A stretch of 64,000 nucleotides of DNA from Mycolicibacterium aromaticivorans JS19b1 = JCM 16368 (GTDB taxonomy: Bacteria; Actinomycetota; Actinomycetes; Mycobacteriales; Mycobacteriaceae), in assembly GCF_000559085.1 (NCBI RefSeq), contig NZ_JALN02000001.1, positions 124,001-188,000 on the forward strand. The letters are read 5' to 3'. Each line of letters starts with the position of its first letter. Within the stretch, counting starts at the first letter, position 1. Shown here one piece after another: positions 35,689 to 47,388 of this stretch. The notes under the pieces are model-generated. The model ran no database searches. It saw only the letters and a list, made by a program, of their open reading frames with translations, and was not told the origin of the DNA. Both the position numbers and the translations under genes were made by a program.

Positions 35689-35863
35689 CGTGGTTGGGGC
35701 CACCGCGGCTGCGCATAGTGGTGCCCGACTCGCGCAGCAGCGCGTGGATCGAGCCGTACGAACGGCCCGTCGACGCCACCAGGGTGCGAATGCTCGCGCC
35801 GCCCTCGTAAGCGTTTCGCAGAGTGTCCAGCAACTGGTCTCGAGCTTCGTTGGGCTTCCTCAT
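35675..35863 (-). CDS. Small helix-turn-helix protein (Rv1473A-like)
   Basis: 62 residues from the ATG at 35863, preceded by GGAGGG. A single helix-turn-helix (IRTLVASTGRSYGSIHALLRESG) fills most of the protein, followed by a basic tail. It resembles a helix-turn-helix of the type found in actinobacterial regulators. Convergent with acnR. Likely a DNA-binding regulator, target unknown. Confidence 0.8.
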   Translation of the reverse strand: MRKPNEARDQLLDTLRNAYEGGASIRTLVASTGRSYGSIHALLRESGTTMRSRGGPNHVTRR

Positions 35864-35959
35864 GATCACCCTCCCCGGTGGATCCGCGCCGATAGCCATG
35901 AGAGTAGAAGCGTGGGTCGGCGCGTTGGGGGGAATGACCGAAATGGTTTACGGGCGTTG

Positions 35960-37588
35960 TCAGGCGAGTTCGATGAGGTCCCGGTACTCGTCGGACCAGA
36001 AGTCCTCGGTGCCGTCCGGAAGCAGCACCACCCGTTGCGGGTCGAGCGCTTCGGCGGCACCCGGATCGTGGGTAACCAGCACGACTGCACCCTGGTAGCT
36101 GCGCAGCGCGTCCAGAACCTGTTCGCGGGACGCGGGATCGAGGTTGTTGGTCGGCTCGTCGAGTAGCAGCACGTTCGCCGTCGAGGCCACCAAACCCGCC
36201 AACGCCAGTCGGGTCTTCTCGCCGCCGGACAGCGTGCCGGCCGGCTGCTCGAGTTGCGGGCCGGTGAACATGAACGCGCCGAGCAGTCCGCGCAGGTCCT
36301 GTTCACCGGTGTCCGGTGCGGCGTGGCGGATGTTCTCCCACACCGTCGCGTTGTTGTCGAGCGTGTCGTGTTCCTGTGCGAAATAACCGATCTTGAGCCC
36401 GTGGCCGGGTTCCAGTCCGCCGGCGTCCGGAGTTTCGGTGCCGGCGATCAACCGGAGCAGCGTGGTCTTGCCTGCGCCGTTGAGGCCCAGCACCACGACG
36501 CGTGAGCCGCGGTCGATCGCCAGGTCGACGCCGGTGAACACCTCGAGTGAGCCGTAGTTCTTCGTCAGCCCTTTGACGACCAGCGGTGTCTTGCCGCAGG
36601 GCGCCGGCGTCGGGAACTTGATCCTGGCCACCTTGTCGGCCACCCGCTCGGCGTCCAGTTCGGCCATCATCCGCTCAGCACGGCGCAACATGTTCTGTGC
36701 GGCAACGGCTTTGGTGGCCTTGGCGCCCATCTTGGCGGCCTGGGTCCGCAGCGCGCTGGCCTTCTTCTCGGCATTGGCGCGTTCGCGGCGCCTGCGCTGC
36801 TCGTCGGTGGCGCGGGCGTCGAGGTACTTCTGCCAGCCCATGTTGTAGACGTCGGCCTCGCCGCGCACGGCGTCGAGGAACCACACCCGGTTGACCACAT
36901 CGGCGAGCAGGTCGACGTCGTGGCTGATCACCACGAGGCCGCCGGTGTGGTTCTGCAGGAAGCCTCGCAGCCAGCCGATCGAGTCGGCATCGAGGTGGTT
37001 GGTGGGCTCGTCGAGTAAGAGGGTGGTGGCCGAGCCTGATCCAGTGTCGCTGGCGGCGAACAGGATCCGAGACAGTTCGACGCGCCTGCGCTGACCGCCG
37101 GACAGGGTGCGCAGCGGCTGGGTGAGCACCCGGTCGGGTAGACCGAGGCTCGCGCAGATGCGGCCGGCTTCGCTTTCGGCGGCGTATCCGCCGAGGGCGG
37201 CGAAGCGTTCCTCGAGTTGGCCGTAGCGGCGGACCGCCTTGTCGCGGGCGGCCTCGTCGACCACCTCGGCCATCAACACCTGCTGCTTTTCCAGATCCGA
37301 GAGCAGCGTGTCCAAGCCGCGCGCCGACAGCACCCGGTCACGGGCCAGCACATCGAGATCGCCTTCACGTGGATCTTGCGGGAGGTACCCGATGTCGCCC
37401 GTGCGCACGACGCTGCCCGCGTAGGGCTCGCCCTCCCCGGCCAGGATCCGCATGGTCGTCGTCTTGCCTGCGCCGTTGCGTCCGACCAGACCGATGCGGT
37501 CACCGGGCTGGATGCGCAGCGCGGGGCCTTCGGCGAGGAGCAGAGTGCGCGCGCCGGCGCGGACCTCCAGGTCCGTTGCGGTAATCAC
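35960..37588 (-). CDS. ABC-F family ATPase (ribosome-associated type)
   Basis: 542 residues with two ABC domains and no membrane segment. First Walker A GRNGAGKT, signature LSGGQRRR, Walker B LLLDEPTNHLD; second Walker A GLNGAGKT, signature LSGGEKTR, LLLDEPTNNLD. A charged linker (about 240-310) fits the P-site tRNA interaction motif. ABC-F proteins act on stalled ribosomes and some confer antibiotic resistance. Counterpart of Rv1473. It lies 22 bases before echA12 in the same direction of reading. Confidence 0.92.
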   Translation of the reverse strand: MITATDLEVRAGARTLLLAEGPALRIQPGDRIGLVGRNGAGKTTTMRILAGEGEPYAGSVVRTGDIGYLPQDPREGDLDVLARDRVLSARGLDTLLSDLEKQQVLMAEVVDEAARDKAVRRYGQLEERFAALGGYAAESEAGRICASLGLPDRVLTQPLRTLSGGQRRRVELSRILFAASDTGSGSATTLLLDEPTNHLDADSIGWLRGFLQNHTGGLVVISHDVDLLADVVNRVWFLDAVRGEADVYNMGWQKYLDARATDEQRRRRERANAEKKASALRTQAAKMGAKATKAVAAQNMLRRAERMMAELDAERVADKVARIKFPTPAPCGKTPLVVKGLTKNYGSLEVFTGVDLAIDRGSRVVVLGLNGAGKTTLLRLIAGTETPDAGGLEPGHGLKIGYFAQEHDTLDNNATVWENIRHAAPDTGEQDLRGLLGAFMFTGPQLEQPAGTLSGGEKTRLALAGLVASTANVLLLDEPTNNLDPASREQVLDALRSYQGAVVLVTHDPGAAEALDPQRVVLLPDGTEDFWSDEYRDLIELA

Positions 37589-37603
37589 GCGCGCACTCCT
37601 TAA

Positions 37604-38425
37604 TTACTTGTCGTCGGTGAAGACCGGGGCGCGATTCTCGGCGCGCGCAGCGACCGCCTCTTCGAAGTTGGCGGTGAGCAGGCGCACATAAAGCTGCCCG
37701 AGGCCCTCGGCCTGCATATGCCCTTCCAGGCTACCGGCGTCCAGTCCACTCCACAGCGTCCGCTTGGTCAACTCGGTTCCGGGGCGGGAGAACGCCGCGA
37801 TGCGGGCAGCGATATCGAAGGCGACCGGCAGCAGGTCCTCGTCGGGCACCTGGCGGGACACCAGTCCGATCCGTTCAGCTTCCTGCGCGTCGACGTCACG
37901 CCCGGTGAGCATGATCTCGAAGGCCCGCGACGAGCCGATCGCCCGTGGCAGCAGGTAGCTCAGGCCCAGTTCACTGGCCGTCAGCCCGTTGTTGATGCCG
38001 GCTGCGCGGAAGTACGCGCCGCTGGCGGCCACCCGGATGTCGGCGGCCAGCGCCAGACACAGGCCGCCGCCGATGGCCGCACCGTTCACCGCGGCGATGA
38101 TCGGCTGGTGCAGCTTGCGCATGGCGAGAATCACATCGTCGAGCACGTCCATCGACCGCAGTCCGAACGACGGGCGGGTCAGCCCGGCGACGTGCGGCAC
38201 CGAACCGGCGGACTTGTGGTCGGCGCCGGAGGAGAATCCGCGGCCTGCTCCGGTCAGCACGACCGCGCGCACGTCGTTGTCGTGCTTGAGCTCGGTGAGA
38301 ACTTCCCGCAGCGGGAGCATGACGTCGAACGCCATGGAGTTCATCCGCTCCGGACGGTTCAGAGTGACCAGAGCGATGTTGGGCTGCGGCTTTTCGACGA
38401 GGACGAAACCTGTGTCACGAATCAC
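37604..38425 (-). CDS. echA12: Enoyl-CoA hydratase/isomerase family protein
   Basis: 273 residues from the GTG at 38425 (MIRDTGFVLV); the longer open frame overlaps trx and lacks family similarity. Crotonase fold: oxyanion-hole segments GAGRGFSSGAD and NGAAIGGGLCLALAADIRV. The second catalytic glutamate position of classic hydratases falls in NNGLTASELGLSYLLPR. Probable role in acyl-CoA metabolism, substrate unknown. Counterpart of Rv1472 by order. Confidence 0.9.
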   Translation of the reverse strand: MIRDTGFVLVEKPQPNIALVTLNRPERMNSMAFDVMLPLREVLTELKHDNDVRAVVLTGAGRGFSSGADHKSAGSVPHVAGLTRPSFGLRSMDVLDDVILAMRKLHQPIIAAVNGAAIGGGLCLALAADIRVAASGAYFRAAGINNGLTASELGLSYLLPRAIGSSRAFEIMLTGRDVDAQEAERIGLVSRQVPDEDLLPVAFDIAARIAAFSRPGTELTKRTLWSGLDAGSLEGHMQAEGLGQLYVRLLTANFEEAVAARAENRAPVFTDDK

Positions 38426-38450
38426 CCGTGCACGGTATCGCCGAAACGAG

Positions 38451-38810
38451 CTACTCGGATTGCGACTGGGACGAGACCGCCGAGTCGACGTCGAACTCCT
38501 TGACCTGTCGGATGAGGTCTTCCAGCGCCGCGGGCGGAAGCGCACCGGCCTGGTTGAAGATCAGCTTGCCCTTCTTGAAGGCCATCAGCGTCGGGATGGA
38601 GCGGATCTCGGCGGCGGCCGCCAGTTCCTGCTCGGCCTCGGTGTCGACCTTGCCGTAGACGACGTCCGGGTGCTGTTCGGATGACTTGGTGAAGGTCGGG
38701 GCGAAGGCCCGGCACGGCCCGCACCACGACGCCCAGAAGTCGACCAGCACGATGTCGTTGCCGGTGATGGTGTCGTTGAAGTTCTGTGCGGTCAGGTCTT
38801 GGGTAGCCAC
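38451..38810 (-). CDS. trxA: Thioredoxin
   Basis: 119 residues from the GTG at 38810 (MATQDLTAQNF), preceded by AGGA. Redox motif WCGPC near residue 33-37, and the cis-proline in IRSIPTL. It is the only thioredoxin here, next to echA12, so by order it corresponds to Rv1471 (called TrxB/TrxB1 in M. tuberculosis). The adjacent Rv1470 copy is missing. Disulfide reductase fed by thioredoxin reductase. Confidence 0.93.
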   Translation of the reverse strand: MATQDLTAQNFNDTITGNDIVLVDFWASWCGPCRAFAPTFTKSSEQHPDVVYGKVDTEAEQELAAAAEIRSIPTLMAFKKGKLIFNQAGALPPAALEDLIRQVKEFDVDSAVSSQSQSE

Positions 38811-38854
38811 GTCAGTCCTAACGTCTTGTTGTCCCGGTGTGTTCCCTGTAGCTG

Positions 38855-39970
38855 TCAATACAAACGGGCCAGCGCACTGGCCGCATCGAAACCGCCGAAC
38901 TCGTCGAGCTTGCCGTCGCGCAGGTGGTTGACCCACGCCGGGTCGGCGAGCAGGGCACGCCCGACCGCGACGATGTCGAATTCGCCGGCCTCGAACTGGT
39001 CGAGCACCCGGTCGATGGGCGACGGCGGGATCGGTCCGCTTCCCGCGCCGGGATTGAACTCGGTCTCCAGGCCCACCGACCCGACTGCGATGACGGGCAG
39101 ACCGGTCATCTTCTTGGTCCACCCGGCCAGACTCAGTTGGGGATCTTCGCCGGGGAAGCCGGGCAGGTAGTGCCGCCGCGTCGAGGGGTGCAGTACATCC
39201 ACACCGGCTTCGACCAGCGGGGCCAGGAGTTGCTCGAGTTCTGCTGCGCTGCCGGCGACCTGCGCGTCGTAGCGGTTCATCTTCCACTGCGAAAACCGGT
39301 AAATGATCGGGAAGCCGGGACCGACAGCGGCACGCACCGCGGCGACCACCTCGGCCGGGAACCGGGTGCGCGCGGCGAGCGAACCGCCGTAGCCATCGGT
39401 GCGGTGATTGGTGTGCTGCCAGAGGAATTGGTCCAACAGGTAGCCGTGGGCGCCGTGGATCTCGACAGCATCGAAGCCGGCCGCCTGAGCGTTGGCAGCG
39501 GCCACGGCATACGCCTGCGCGAGCTCCGGCAGCTCCTCGGTGTCCAGTGCGCGACCGGTGGCGCTGCCGTCGATCCCGATGCCCGACGGGCTGACCGGAG
39601 TCTGGTCGGGGCGGTCGCCGTCGTGGACACCGCGCGCGACGCCCTGGTGCCAGAGCTGGGCGGCAATCGTGGCGCTCTCGGCGTGCACGGCGTGGGTGAC
39701 TGCGCGCCAGCCGGCCAGCACCGCGTCGCCGTCGAGGTTGGGGATCCGGTCCGGCCAGCCTGCGGCGGGGTGCGGAATCCGAACGCCCTCAGTGATGATC
39801 AGTCCGGTGCCGCCTGCCGCCCGGCGCCCGTAGTAGGCGGCGACGTCGGCTCCCGGGATACCGTCCGGCGAGGCGGCGCGGGTCATCGGTGCCATCGCGA
39901 ACCGGTTGGGGACGGTCAGCGACCCGACGGTCACCGGGGTGAACAGCTCCTCCAGGCGTGCATCATCCAT
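38855..39970 (-). CDS. Old Yellow Enzyme-family NADH:flavin oxidoreductase
   Basis: 371 residues from the ATG at 39970. FMN-dependent TIM barrel: start LFTPVTVGSLTVPNRFAMAPMTR, substrate-binding EIHGAHGYLLDQFLWQHTNHRTDGYGGS, C-terminal FDIVAVGRALLADPAW. The family reduces activated C=C bonds; the substrate here is unknown. Its first bases overlap the end of the uncharacterised gene upstream, so the three-gene set 41197-38855 is likely one operon. Confidence 0.9.
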   Translation of the reverse strand: MDDARLEELFTPVTVGSLTVPNRFAMAPMTRAASPDGIPGADVAAYYGRRAAGGTGLIITEGVRIPHPAAGWPDRIPNLDGDAVLAGWRAVTHAVHAESATIAAQLWHQGVARGVHDGDRPDQTPVSPSGIGIDGSATGRALDTEELPELAQAYAVAAANAQAAGFDAVEIHGAHGYLLDQFLWQHTNHRTDGYGGSLAARTRFPAEVVAAVRAAVGPGFPIIYRFSQWKMNRYDAQVAGSAAELEQLLAPLVEAGVDVLHPSTRRHYLPGFPGEDPQLSLAGWTKKMTGLPVIAVGSVGLETEFNPGAGSGPIPPSPIDRVLDQFEAGEFDIVAVGRALLADPAWVNHLRDGKLDEFGGFDAASALARLY

Positions 39971-40628
39971 GACGTGTTGCAACACCGCCGTCGACGGCGG
40001 TGATTCCTCGCTGGAAGAAGTCGGTGATGTCGGTGGCCAGGTTGTCGACGTCGGCATCGAGATCCAGTGCGCGCACGGCGCCGAACGGCGCGTTCCACAG
40101 TGGCCCGGTACGCGGCGCGGTGGTGAAGTCCCACGGGCCGACGTAGGCGTACGGCAGTTCGTGGAAGTCGTCGCCCGCAGAAACCCCGTAGTTGACCTCC
40201 TCGACCGTGGCCGCGACGTCGAGGTGCTCTGGCCAGAGCACCGGATGCGCTTCTGGCAGAACGGCGTTGATCGCGAAGCCGCCGGCGTAGAGGCTGCGGT
40301 AGATGGCGTCGGCGGCGTCGGTGTCGATGTCGAGAACGGTGTCGGGCCGTAATTCGGCGACGGAGTGATACACCGTGGCAGGCGGCGGACCCACATCGAG
40401 CCCGGTGGCCGCGGCCAGGTCACGCACCGGTCCGGCCAGCGGGATGCTGCCGTCCGGCCACGCCAGCGTGGTCCCGTGCACCGCGATCGCCAGTGTCGTG
40501 GCGGTGAAACCGTCCGGACGGACGGCCAGCCGAATCGTTCCCGTCGCGCGGTACTGCGGCCCGGCGAGGAAGCTCTCGGCGACGCCGTGCAGTTGGCGGC
40601 GGGTGGCCACCACCGTGGATTCGGCCAT
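39963..40628 (-). CDS. Uncharacterised soluble protein
   Basis: 221 residues from the ATG at 40628, which overlaps the stop of the membrane gene upstream (TGATG). The longer open frame lies inside that gene. No signal, membrane segment or known motif is visible; the N-terminal half is beta-rich (TTLAIAVHGTTLAWPDGSIPL). I do not recognise the family. It is coupled to both an OYE-type reductase and a membrane protein. Confidence 0.72.
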   Translation of the reverse strand: MAESTVVATRRQLHGVAESFLAGPQYRATGTIRLAVRPDGFTATTLAIAVHGTTLAWPDGSIPLAGPVRDLAAATGLDVGPPPATVYHSVAELRPDTVLDIDTDAADAIYRSLYAGGFAINAVLPEAHPVLWPEHLDVAATVEEVNYGVSAGDDFHELPYAYVGPWDFTTAPRTGPLWNAPFGAVRALDLDADVDNLATDITDFFQRGITAVDGGVATRHG

Positions 40629-41197
40629 CACCCGGCCGCTCCCCGGGCGCGCTCGATGAGCGCCACCGCACGCTCGCGGGCGCGATCGGCGTTGACCAGC
40701 AATTGGTCTCGGCGGCCCGGCCACCACAGCAGCTCGAAGCCCAGCAGCACCAGGTACACGCAGGACGCGATGACGTCGCGGGTGGAGCCGAATATCGCAT
40801 CCCAGCCGGCGGTTACGATCGCGACGACGAGGAACAGGGGCAGCACCCACCGGAAGGGCCGCCCGGTCTCGGCGGACTTGTGCAACCCGTCGGCGTAGTC
40901 GACCACCGGTTGCCCCAGGGTTGGGTCGCCGATGCGACCGCCCCATCGGGTGACCCCGACGACGCGCACGCGTTGTTCACCGCTCAGGGCGGCGGCGCCG
41001 GGCCAGTACCTGACCATCCGCAGGCCCAGCCATATCCCGTAGACCACCGTGATGATGGCGGCGGCCAGCACGGCGGCCAACCACAGTCCGGAGTCCAGCC
41101 AGGCCAGCAGGCCGACGAAGATGCCGGTGCCGACGCCGACGATGACACCCCGCATGACCGCGCCGCCGCGCCACACAAAGGCGGGGACGGTGAGCAT
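40628..41197 (-). CDS. Uncharacterised membrane protein
   Basis: 189 residues with four probable transmembrane helices: two near residues 15-60 and two near 117-160, with a cytoplasmic loop containing VRVVGVTRWGGRIGD between them and an Arg-rich tail. Family not recognised. It lies 9 bases after sufT, so it may be read through from the suf operon. Confidence 0.75.
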   Translation of the reverse strand: MLTVPAFVWRGGAVMRGVIVGVGTGIFVGLLAWLDSGLWLAAVLAAAIITVVYGIWLGLRMVRYWPGAAALSGEQRVRVVGVTRWGGRIGDPTLGQPVVDYADGLHKSAETGRPFRWVLPLFLVVAIVTAGWDAIFGSTRDVIASCVYLVLLGFELLWWPGRRDQLLVNADRARERAVALIERARGAAG

Positions 41198-41206
41198 CAG
41201 CTCAGA

Positions 41207-41539
41207 TTAGACAGTGAACCCCAGCGCGCGGAGCTGTTCGCGACCGTCCTCGGTGATCTTGTCCGGGCCCCACGGCGGGTTCCACACCCAGTTGATCTTG
41301 GCCTCGTTGACCAACCCGGCACCGACCAGCGCGGTGAGGGTCTGATCTTCGATGACGTCGGTCAGCGGGCAGGCTGCCGAAGTCAGCGTCATGTCGATGA
41401 GCGCCACCGTTCCGGCGTCGCCCTTCTCCACGTTCAGGTCGTAGACCAGACCGAGGTCGACGACGTTGATCCCCAGTTCGGGATCCACCACGTCGCGCAT
41501 GGCCTCCTCGATATCGTCGAGCAGGTTGGGTTCGGTCAT
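41207..41539 (-). CDS. sufT: SufT (DUF59/MIP18-family Fe-S maturation protein)
   Basis: 110 residues. The core motif VVDPELGINVVDLGLVYDL and the cysteine in LTSAACPL are characteristic of this family, which assists Fe-S cluster maturation under iron demand. The ATG overlaps the sufU stop by 4 bases. Last clear suf gene in the operon. Counterpart of Rv1466. Confidence 0.93.
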   Translation of the reverse strand: MTEPNLLDDIEEAMRDVVDPELGINVVDLGLVYDLNVEKGDAGTVALIDMTLTSAACPLTDVIEDQTLTALVGAGLVNEAKINWVWNPPWGPDKITEDGREQLRALGFTV

Positions 41540-42000
41540 CGCTTGTCCTCCAAGTCTTTTCGGTGTGATGCCTGGGCCACGGCGTCTTTGAACGCCAGCC
41601 AGCCCAGCAGCGCGCACTTCACCCGAGCCGGATACTTCGCCACACCGGCGAAGGCCACTCCGTCGCCGAGCACGTCCTCGTCGCCCTCGACGGCGCCCCT
41701 CGACGACACCATCTCGGTGAACGCCGCCACGGTCTTCAGCGCGTCGCCGACGGTCAGCCCGATCACCTGGTCGGTGAGCACCGAGGTGGCTGCCTGGCTG
41801 ATCGAGCAACCTTGGCCGTCGTAGGAGATGTCGGTGACCTGTTCGCCGTCCGCGGACAGCGCCACCCGCAGCGTCACCTCGTCGCCGCACGTCGGATTGA
41901 CGTGATGCACCTCGGCGCCGAACGGCTCACGCAGCCCGCGGTGGTGCGGGTGCTTGTAGTGGTCCAGGATCACTTCCTGGTACATCTGCTCGAGTTTCAC
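41536..42000 (-). CDS. sufU: SufU-type sulfur transfer protein
   Basis: 154 residues of the IscU-like fold. Conserved cysteines in NPTCGDEV, GQGCSISQA and ARVKCALL form the zinc/sulfur acceptor site. SufU takes persulfide sulfur from SufS by zinc-ligand exchange and passes it to SufBCD. It starts directly after the sufS stop. Counterpart of Rv1465. Confidence 0.95.
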   Translation of the reverse strand: MKLEQMYQEVILDHYKHPHHRGLREPFGAEVHHVNPTCGDEVTLRVALSADGEQVTDISYDGQGCSISQAATSVLTDQVIGLTVGDALKTVAAFTEMVSSRGAVEGDEDVLGDGVAFAGVAKYPARVKCALLGWLAFKDAVAQASHRKDLEDKR

Positions 42001-44016
<2,016 letters not shown>

Positions 44017-44020
<4 letters not shown>

Positions 44021-45234
44021 GGCTGTGTGGCTTTCGACTCAGTGATGGCAAGTTCTCGTTCGATGGCATCGGTCAGGCGCTCGCGCACCTCGGGGACCGC
44101 GATTTTGGCGATGATCTCGTTGAAGAAGCCGCGGACCACCAGCCGGCGGGCTTGCGCCTCCGGGATGCCGCGGGCTCGCAGATAGAACAGCTGCTCGTCG
44201 TCGAAACGGCCGGTCGCACTGGCGTGCCCGGCACCGACGATCTCGCCGGTCTCGATCTCCAGGTTCGGTACCGAGTCGGCGCGTGCGCCGTCGGTGAGCA
44301 CCAGGTTGCGGTTGACCTCGAAGGTGTCGGTGCCGGTGGCCGCGGCCCGGATCAGCACGTCACCCACCCAGACGGTGTGCGCGTCGGGCTTCTTGGAATC
44401 CGGATCCCCTTGCAGCGCACCCTTGTACAGCACGTCCGACTTGCAGTTCGGTTGCGCGTGGTCGACCAGCAGTCGGGACTCGAAGAACTGCCCGGCGTCG
44501 GCGAAATAGGTGCCGAGTAGCTTGGCGTCCCCGCCCGGACCGGTGAACCGAACGGTGGTCGAGGTCCGCACCACGTCACCGCCGAGGGTGACGTTGACGT
44601 GCCCGAGTACCGAGTCCTTGCCGAGCTTGGCGTGGTGCGCGCTGACATGCACCATGTCGTCGGCGAAGTCCGCGATCCAGATGACACCCAGACCGGCCGA
44701 GTCGCCGACGATGATCTCGACGTTGTCGGCGTAGGTGCCGCTGCCGCGCAGATCGACGACGACGATCGCGCGGGACAACTCCTCGACCCGGATCTGCAGG
44801 TGACCGTAGGCCACGCCGCCCGCACCGGGGCCGTCGACGGTGATCTCGATAGGCTCGGCGACCTCGGTGTCCCGTGCGACGGTCACCACCGTCGCCGAGT
44901 TGAACGACGAGAACGCCTGCGCGGCAACCCGATCGCTGGGCACCCCGCCCTGGCCGAGTCGCTCGTCTCCGCGCCGCACGGTCTCGACCGTGACACCGGG
45001 GCGCTCGGTCACCGTGATCGCCGCGGTGCCGTTGGCGACGGCCGAGCCGTCATGCAGGCCGCGCAGCCGCTTGAGCGGGGTGAACCGCCACAGCTCGTCG
45101 CGGCCGCCGGGCACCTCGAAGGCGTCGACGTCGAACGAGCTGAATTGCTCGCCCTTGTTGGCGGCGGCCAACGTTGAGCCGGAGTTGACGGCAGTGAGGG
45201 GCGAACCCTCCACTGCCTTCGAAAGATTGGTCAC
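44017..45234 (-). CDS. sufD: SufD, Fe-S scaffold subunit
   Basis: 405 residues, a beta-helix protein paralogous to SufB. The C-terminal region has the family block ARGIPEAQARRLVVRGFFNEI, preceded by a GAGHASATGRFDDEQLFYL segment with the conserved His. It partners SufB and SufC in cluster assembly. It begins at the base just after the sufB stop. Counterpart of Rv1462. Confidence 0.96.
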
Positions 45235-46677
45235 TTAACCGACAGCACCTTCCATTTGCAGCTCGATCAGCCGGTTCAGCTCCAGGGCGTATTCCATGGG
45301 CAGTTCCTTGGCGATCGGCTCGACGAAGCCGCGCACGACCATCGCCATTGCCTCGTCCTCGGTCATGCCGCGGCTCATCAGGTAGAACAGTTGATCTTCG
45401 CTGACCTTCGACACGGTGGCCTCGTGGCCCATCGTGACGTCGTCCTCGCGGATGTCGACGTAGGGGTAGGTGTCACTGCGGCTGACCGTATCCACAAGCA
45501 GCGCATCGCATTTCACGCTCGAACGCGATCCGTGCGCACCCTTGTTGACCTGGACCAGGCCACGATAGGAGGCACGGCCACCGCCGCGGGCCACCGACTT
45601 GGACACGATGTTGCTCGACGTGTACGGGGCCAGGTGCAGCATCTTGGCGCCGGTGTCCTGATGCTGGCCTTCGCCGGCGAACGCCACCGACAGCACCTCA
45701 CCCTTGGCGTGCTCACCGGTCATCCACACCGCCGGGTACTTCATCGTGACCTTCGAGCCGATGTTGCCGTCGACCCACTCCATGGTGGCGCCGGCCTCGG
45801 CGCGGGCGCGCTTGGTCACCAGGTTGTAGACGTTGTTCGACCAGTTCTGGATGGTCGTGTAACGGCAACGGCCACCGGGCTTCACGATGATCTCGACGAC
45901 CGCCGAGTGCAGCGAGTCGCTCTTGTAGATCGGCGCAGTACACCCTTCGACGTAGTGCACGTAGGCGTCTTCGTCGACGATGATCAGCGTCCGCTCGAAC
46001 TGGCCCATGTTCTCGGTGTTGATCCGGAAGTAGGCCTGCAGCGGGATGTCGACGTGCACGCCCTTGGGGACGTAGATGAACGAACCACCTGACCACACCG
46101 CGGTGTTGAGTGCGGAGAACTTGTTGTCCCCGGCCGGGATCACGGTGCCGAAGTACTGCTTGAAGAGTTCCGGGTGCTCACGCAGGCCCGAATCGGTGTC
46201 CAGGAAGATCACGCCCTGGGCCTCGAGGTCCTCGCGGATCGAGTGGTAGACCACCTCGGACTCGTACTGTGCGGCCACGCCCGACACCAGGCGCTGCTTC
46301 TCCGCCTCGGGGATACCCAGCCGGTCATAGGTGTTCTTGATGTCGGCGGGCAGGTCATCCCAGGTGGCGGCCTGCTTCTCGCTGGAGCGCACGAAGTACT
46401 TGATGTTGTCGAAGTCGATGCCCTCGAGGTTGGATCCCCAGTTCGGCATCGGCTTCTTGTCGAACGTGCGCAGCGCCTTGAGCCGGATGTCGAGCATCCA
46501 CTCCGGCTCGCTCTTCTTGGCCGAGATGTCGCGCACCACCGCTTCGGACAGGCCGCGCTGCGCGCTTGCGCCCGCGGTGTCGGAGTCCGACCAGCCGTAG
46601 CCGTAACGGCCCAGTGAGGCGATGGCCTCTTCCTGGGTCAACGGCTGCGCCGGCTTGGCTTCCGGGGTGAGTGTCAT
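45235..46677 (-). CDS. sufB: SufB, Fe-S scaffold subunit (no intein)
   Basis: 480 residues, continuous across the whole SufB family length with no insertion. The M. tuberculosis homologue Rv1461 is interrupted by an intein (recalled), so this allele is intein-free. The C-terminal block [18 protein letters not shown] is conserved. RBS GAAGGAG precedes the ATG. It lies 18 bases after sufR and is followed directly by sufD. Confidence 0.97.
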   Translation of the reverse strand: MTLTPEAKPAQPLTQEEAIASLGRYGYGWSDSDTAGASAQRGLSEAVVRDISAKKSEPEWMLDIRLKALRTFDKKPMPNWGSNLEGIDFDNIKYFVRSSEKQAATWDDLPADIKNTYDRLGIPEAEKQRLVSGVAAQYESEVVYHSIREDLEAQGVIFLDTDSGLREHPELFKQYFGTVIPAGDNKFSALNTAVWSGGSFIYVPKGVHVDIPLQAYFRINTENMGQFERTLIIVDEDAYVHYVEGCTAPIYKSDSLHSAVVEIIVKPGGRCRYTTIQNWSNNVYNLVTKRARAEAGATMEWVDGNIGSKVTMKYPAVWMTGEHAKGEVLSVAFAGEGQHQDTGAKMLHLAPYTSSNIVSKSVARGGGRASYRGLVQVNKGAHGSRSSVKCDALLVDTVSRSDTYPYVDIREDDVTMGHEATVSKVSEDQLFYLMSRGMTEDEAMAMVVRGFVEPIAKELPMEYALELNRLIELQMEGAVG

Positions 46678-46695
46678 GGCGACGCTCCTTCTGGT

Positions 46696-47388
46696 CTAGT
46701 GGTGTGCCGGTGTGAGCGGCACGTGGGTGGTGCAGGCGCAGTCGCCGTTGGCGATGGTGGCCAGTCGCTGGACGTGGGTGCCGAGGATCTCGGACATCGC
46801 CTCCTTCTCGGCTTCGCACAGTTCTGGAAACTCTTCGGCGACATGCGAAACCGGGCAGTGGTGCTGGCAGATCTGGATGCCCTGCATGGGTCCGCCGACC
46901 CGCGTCGTCGTCGCCGCGTAACCGGCCTTGGTCATCGCGTCGGCGACCCGCTCGGCCGTGGACTCGACGTCGTCGGGGCCCTGCGCCACCCCGGCGAGGA
47001 TGGCGTCGATACGGCGCCGGGCGAAGGTCTGCACCGCCTGCTCGCCGCCGATTTCGCGCAATTGGCGGATCGCGGCCGACGCCAGGTCGTCGTAGGTGTG
47101 TTCCAGTTTGGCCCGTCCGGCCGCGGTGAGCCGGTAGCGCTTGGCGGGCCTGCCGCGGCCCGCCTGCTGCCACGCCGCCGCGGCGTTGGCCTGGGCGTCG
47201 CCCGCCTCAATCAGCGCGTCGAGGTGTCGGCGCACGCCGGCCGCGGAGATGCCCAGCCGCTGGCCGATCTCGGCGGCGGTGATGGATCCCGACTCAAGCA
47301 GGAGCTGCACAATTGCCCGGCGGGTCTGCCCGTCATGCACGACGGTGCCCACCACGGGCACAGCGTCAGCATCGGACGGGAATTTCAC
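46696..47388 (-). CDS. sufR: SufR, Fe-S-sensing repressor of the suf operon
   Basis: About 230 residues from the GTG at 47388; the frame is open to a TTG at 47442. N-terminal winged helix-turn-helix (ITAAEIGQRLGISAAGVRRHLDAL) and a C-terminal cluster-binding region with cysteines in ICQHHCPVSH, PELCEAE and GDCACTTH. SufR senses its [4Fe-4S] cluster and represses the suf operon when clusters are plentiful. A sequence matching the reported operator overlaps the chosen start codon, supporting autoregulation and possibly a leaderless message. Counterpart of Rv1460. Confidence 0.93.
   Translation of the reverse strand: MKFPSDADAVPVVGTVVHDGQTRRAIVQLLLESGSITAAEIGQRLGISAAGVRRHLDALIEAGDAQANAAAAWQQAGRGRPAKRYRLTAAGRAKLEHTYDDLASAAIRQLREIGGEQAVQTFARRRIDAILAGVAQGPDDVESTAERVADAMTKAGYAATTTRVGGPMQGIQICQHHCPVSHVAEEFPELCEAEKEAMSEILGTHVQRLATIANGDCACTTHVPLTPAHH

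Noticed and set aside
38855..40423. 522-codon frame for the OYE-type protein
   Set aside because: The extra N-terminal part overlaps the uncharacterised gene in another frame; the family start LFTPVTVGSL follows the ATG at 39970.
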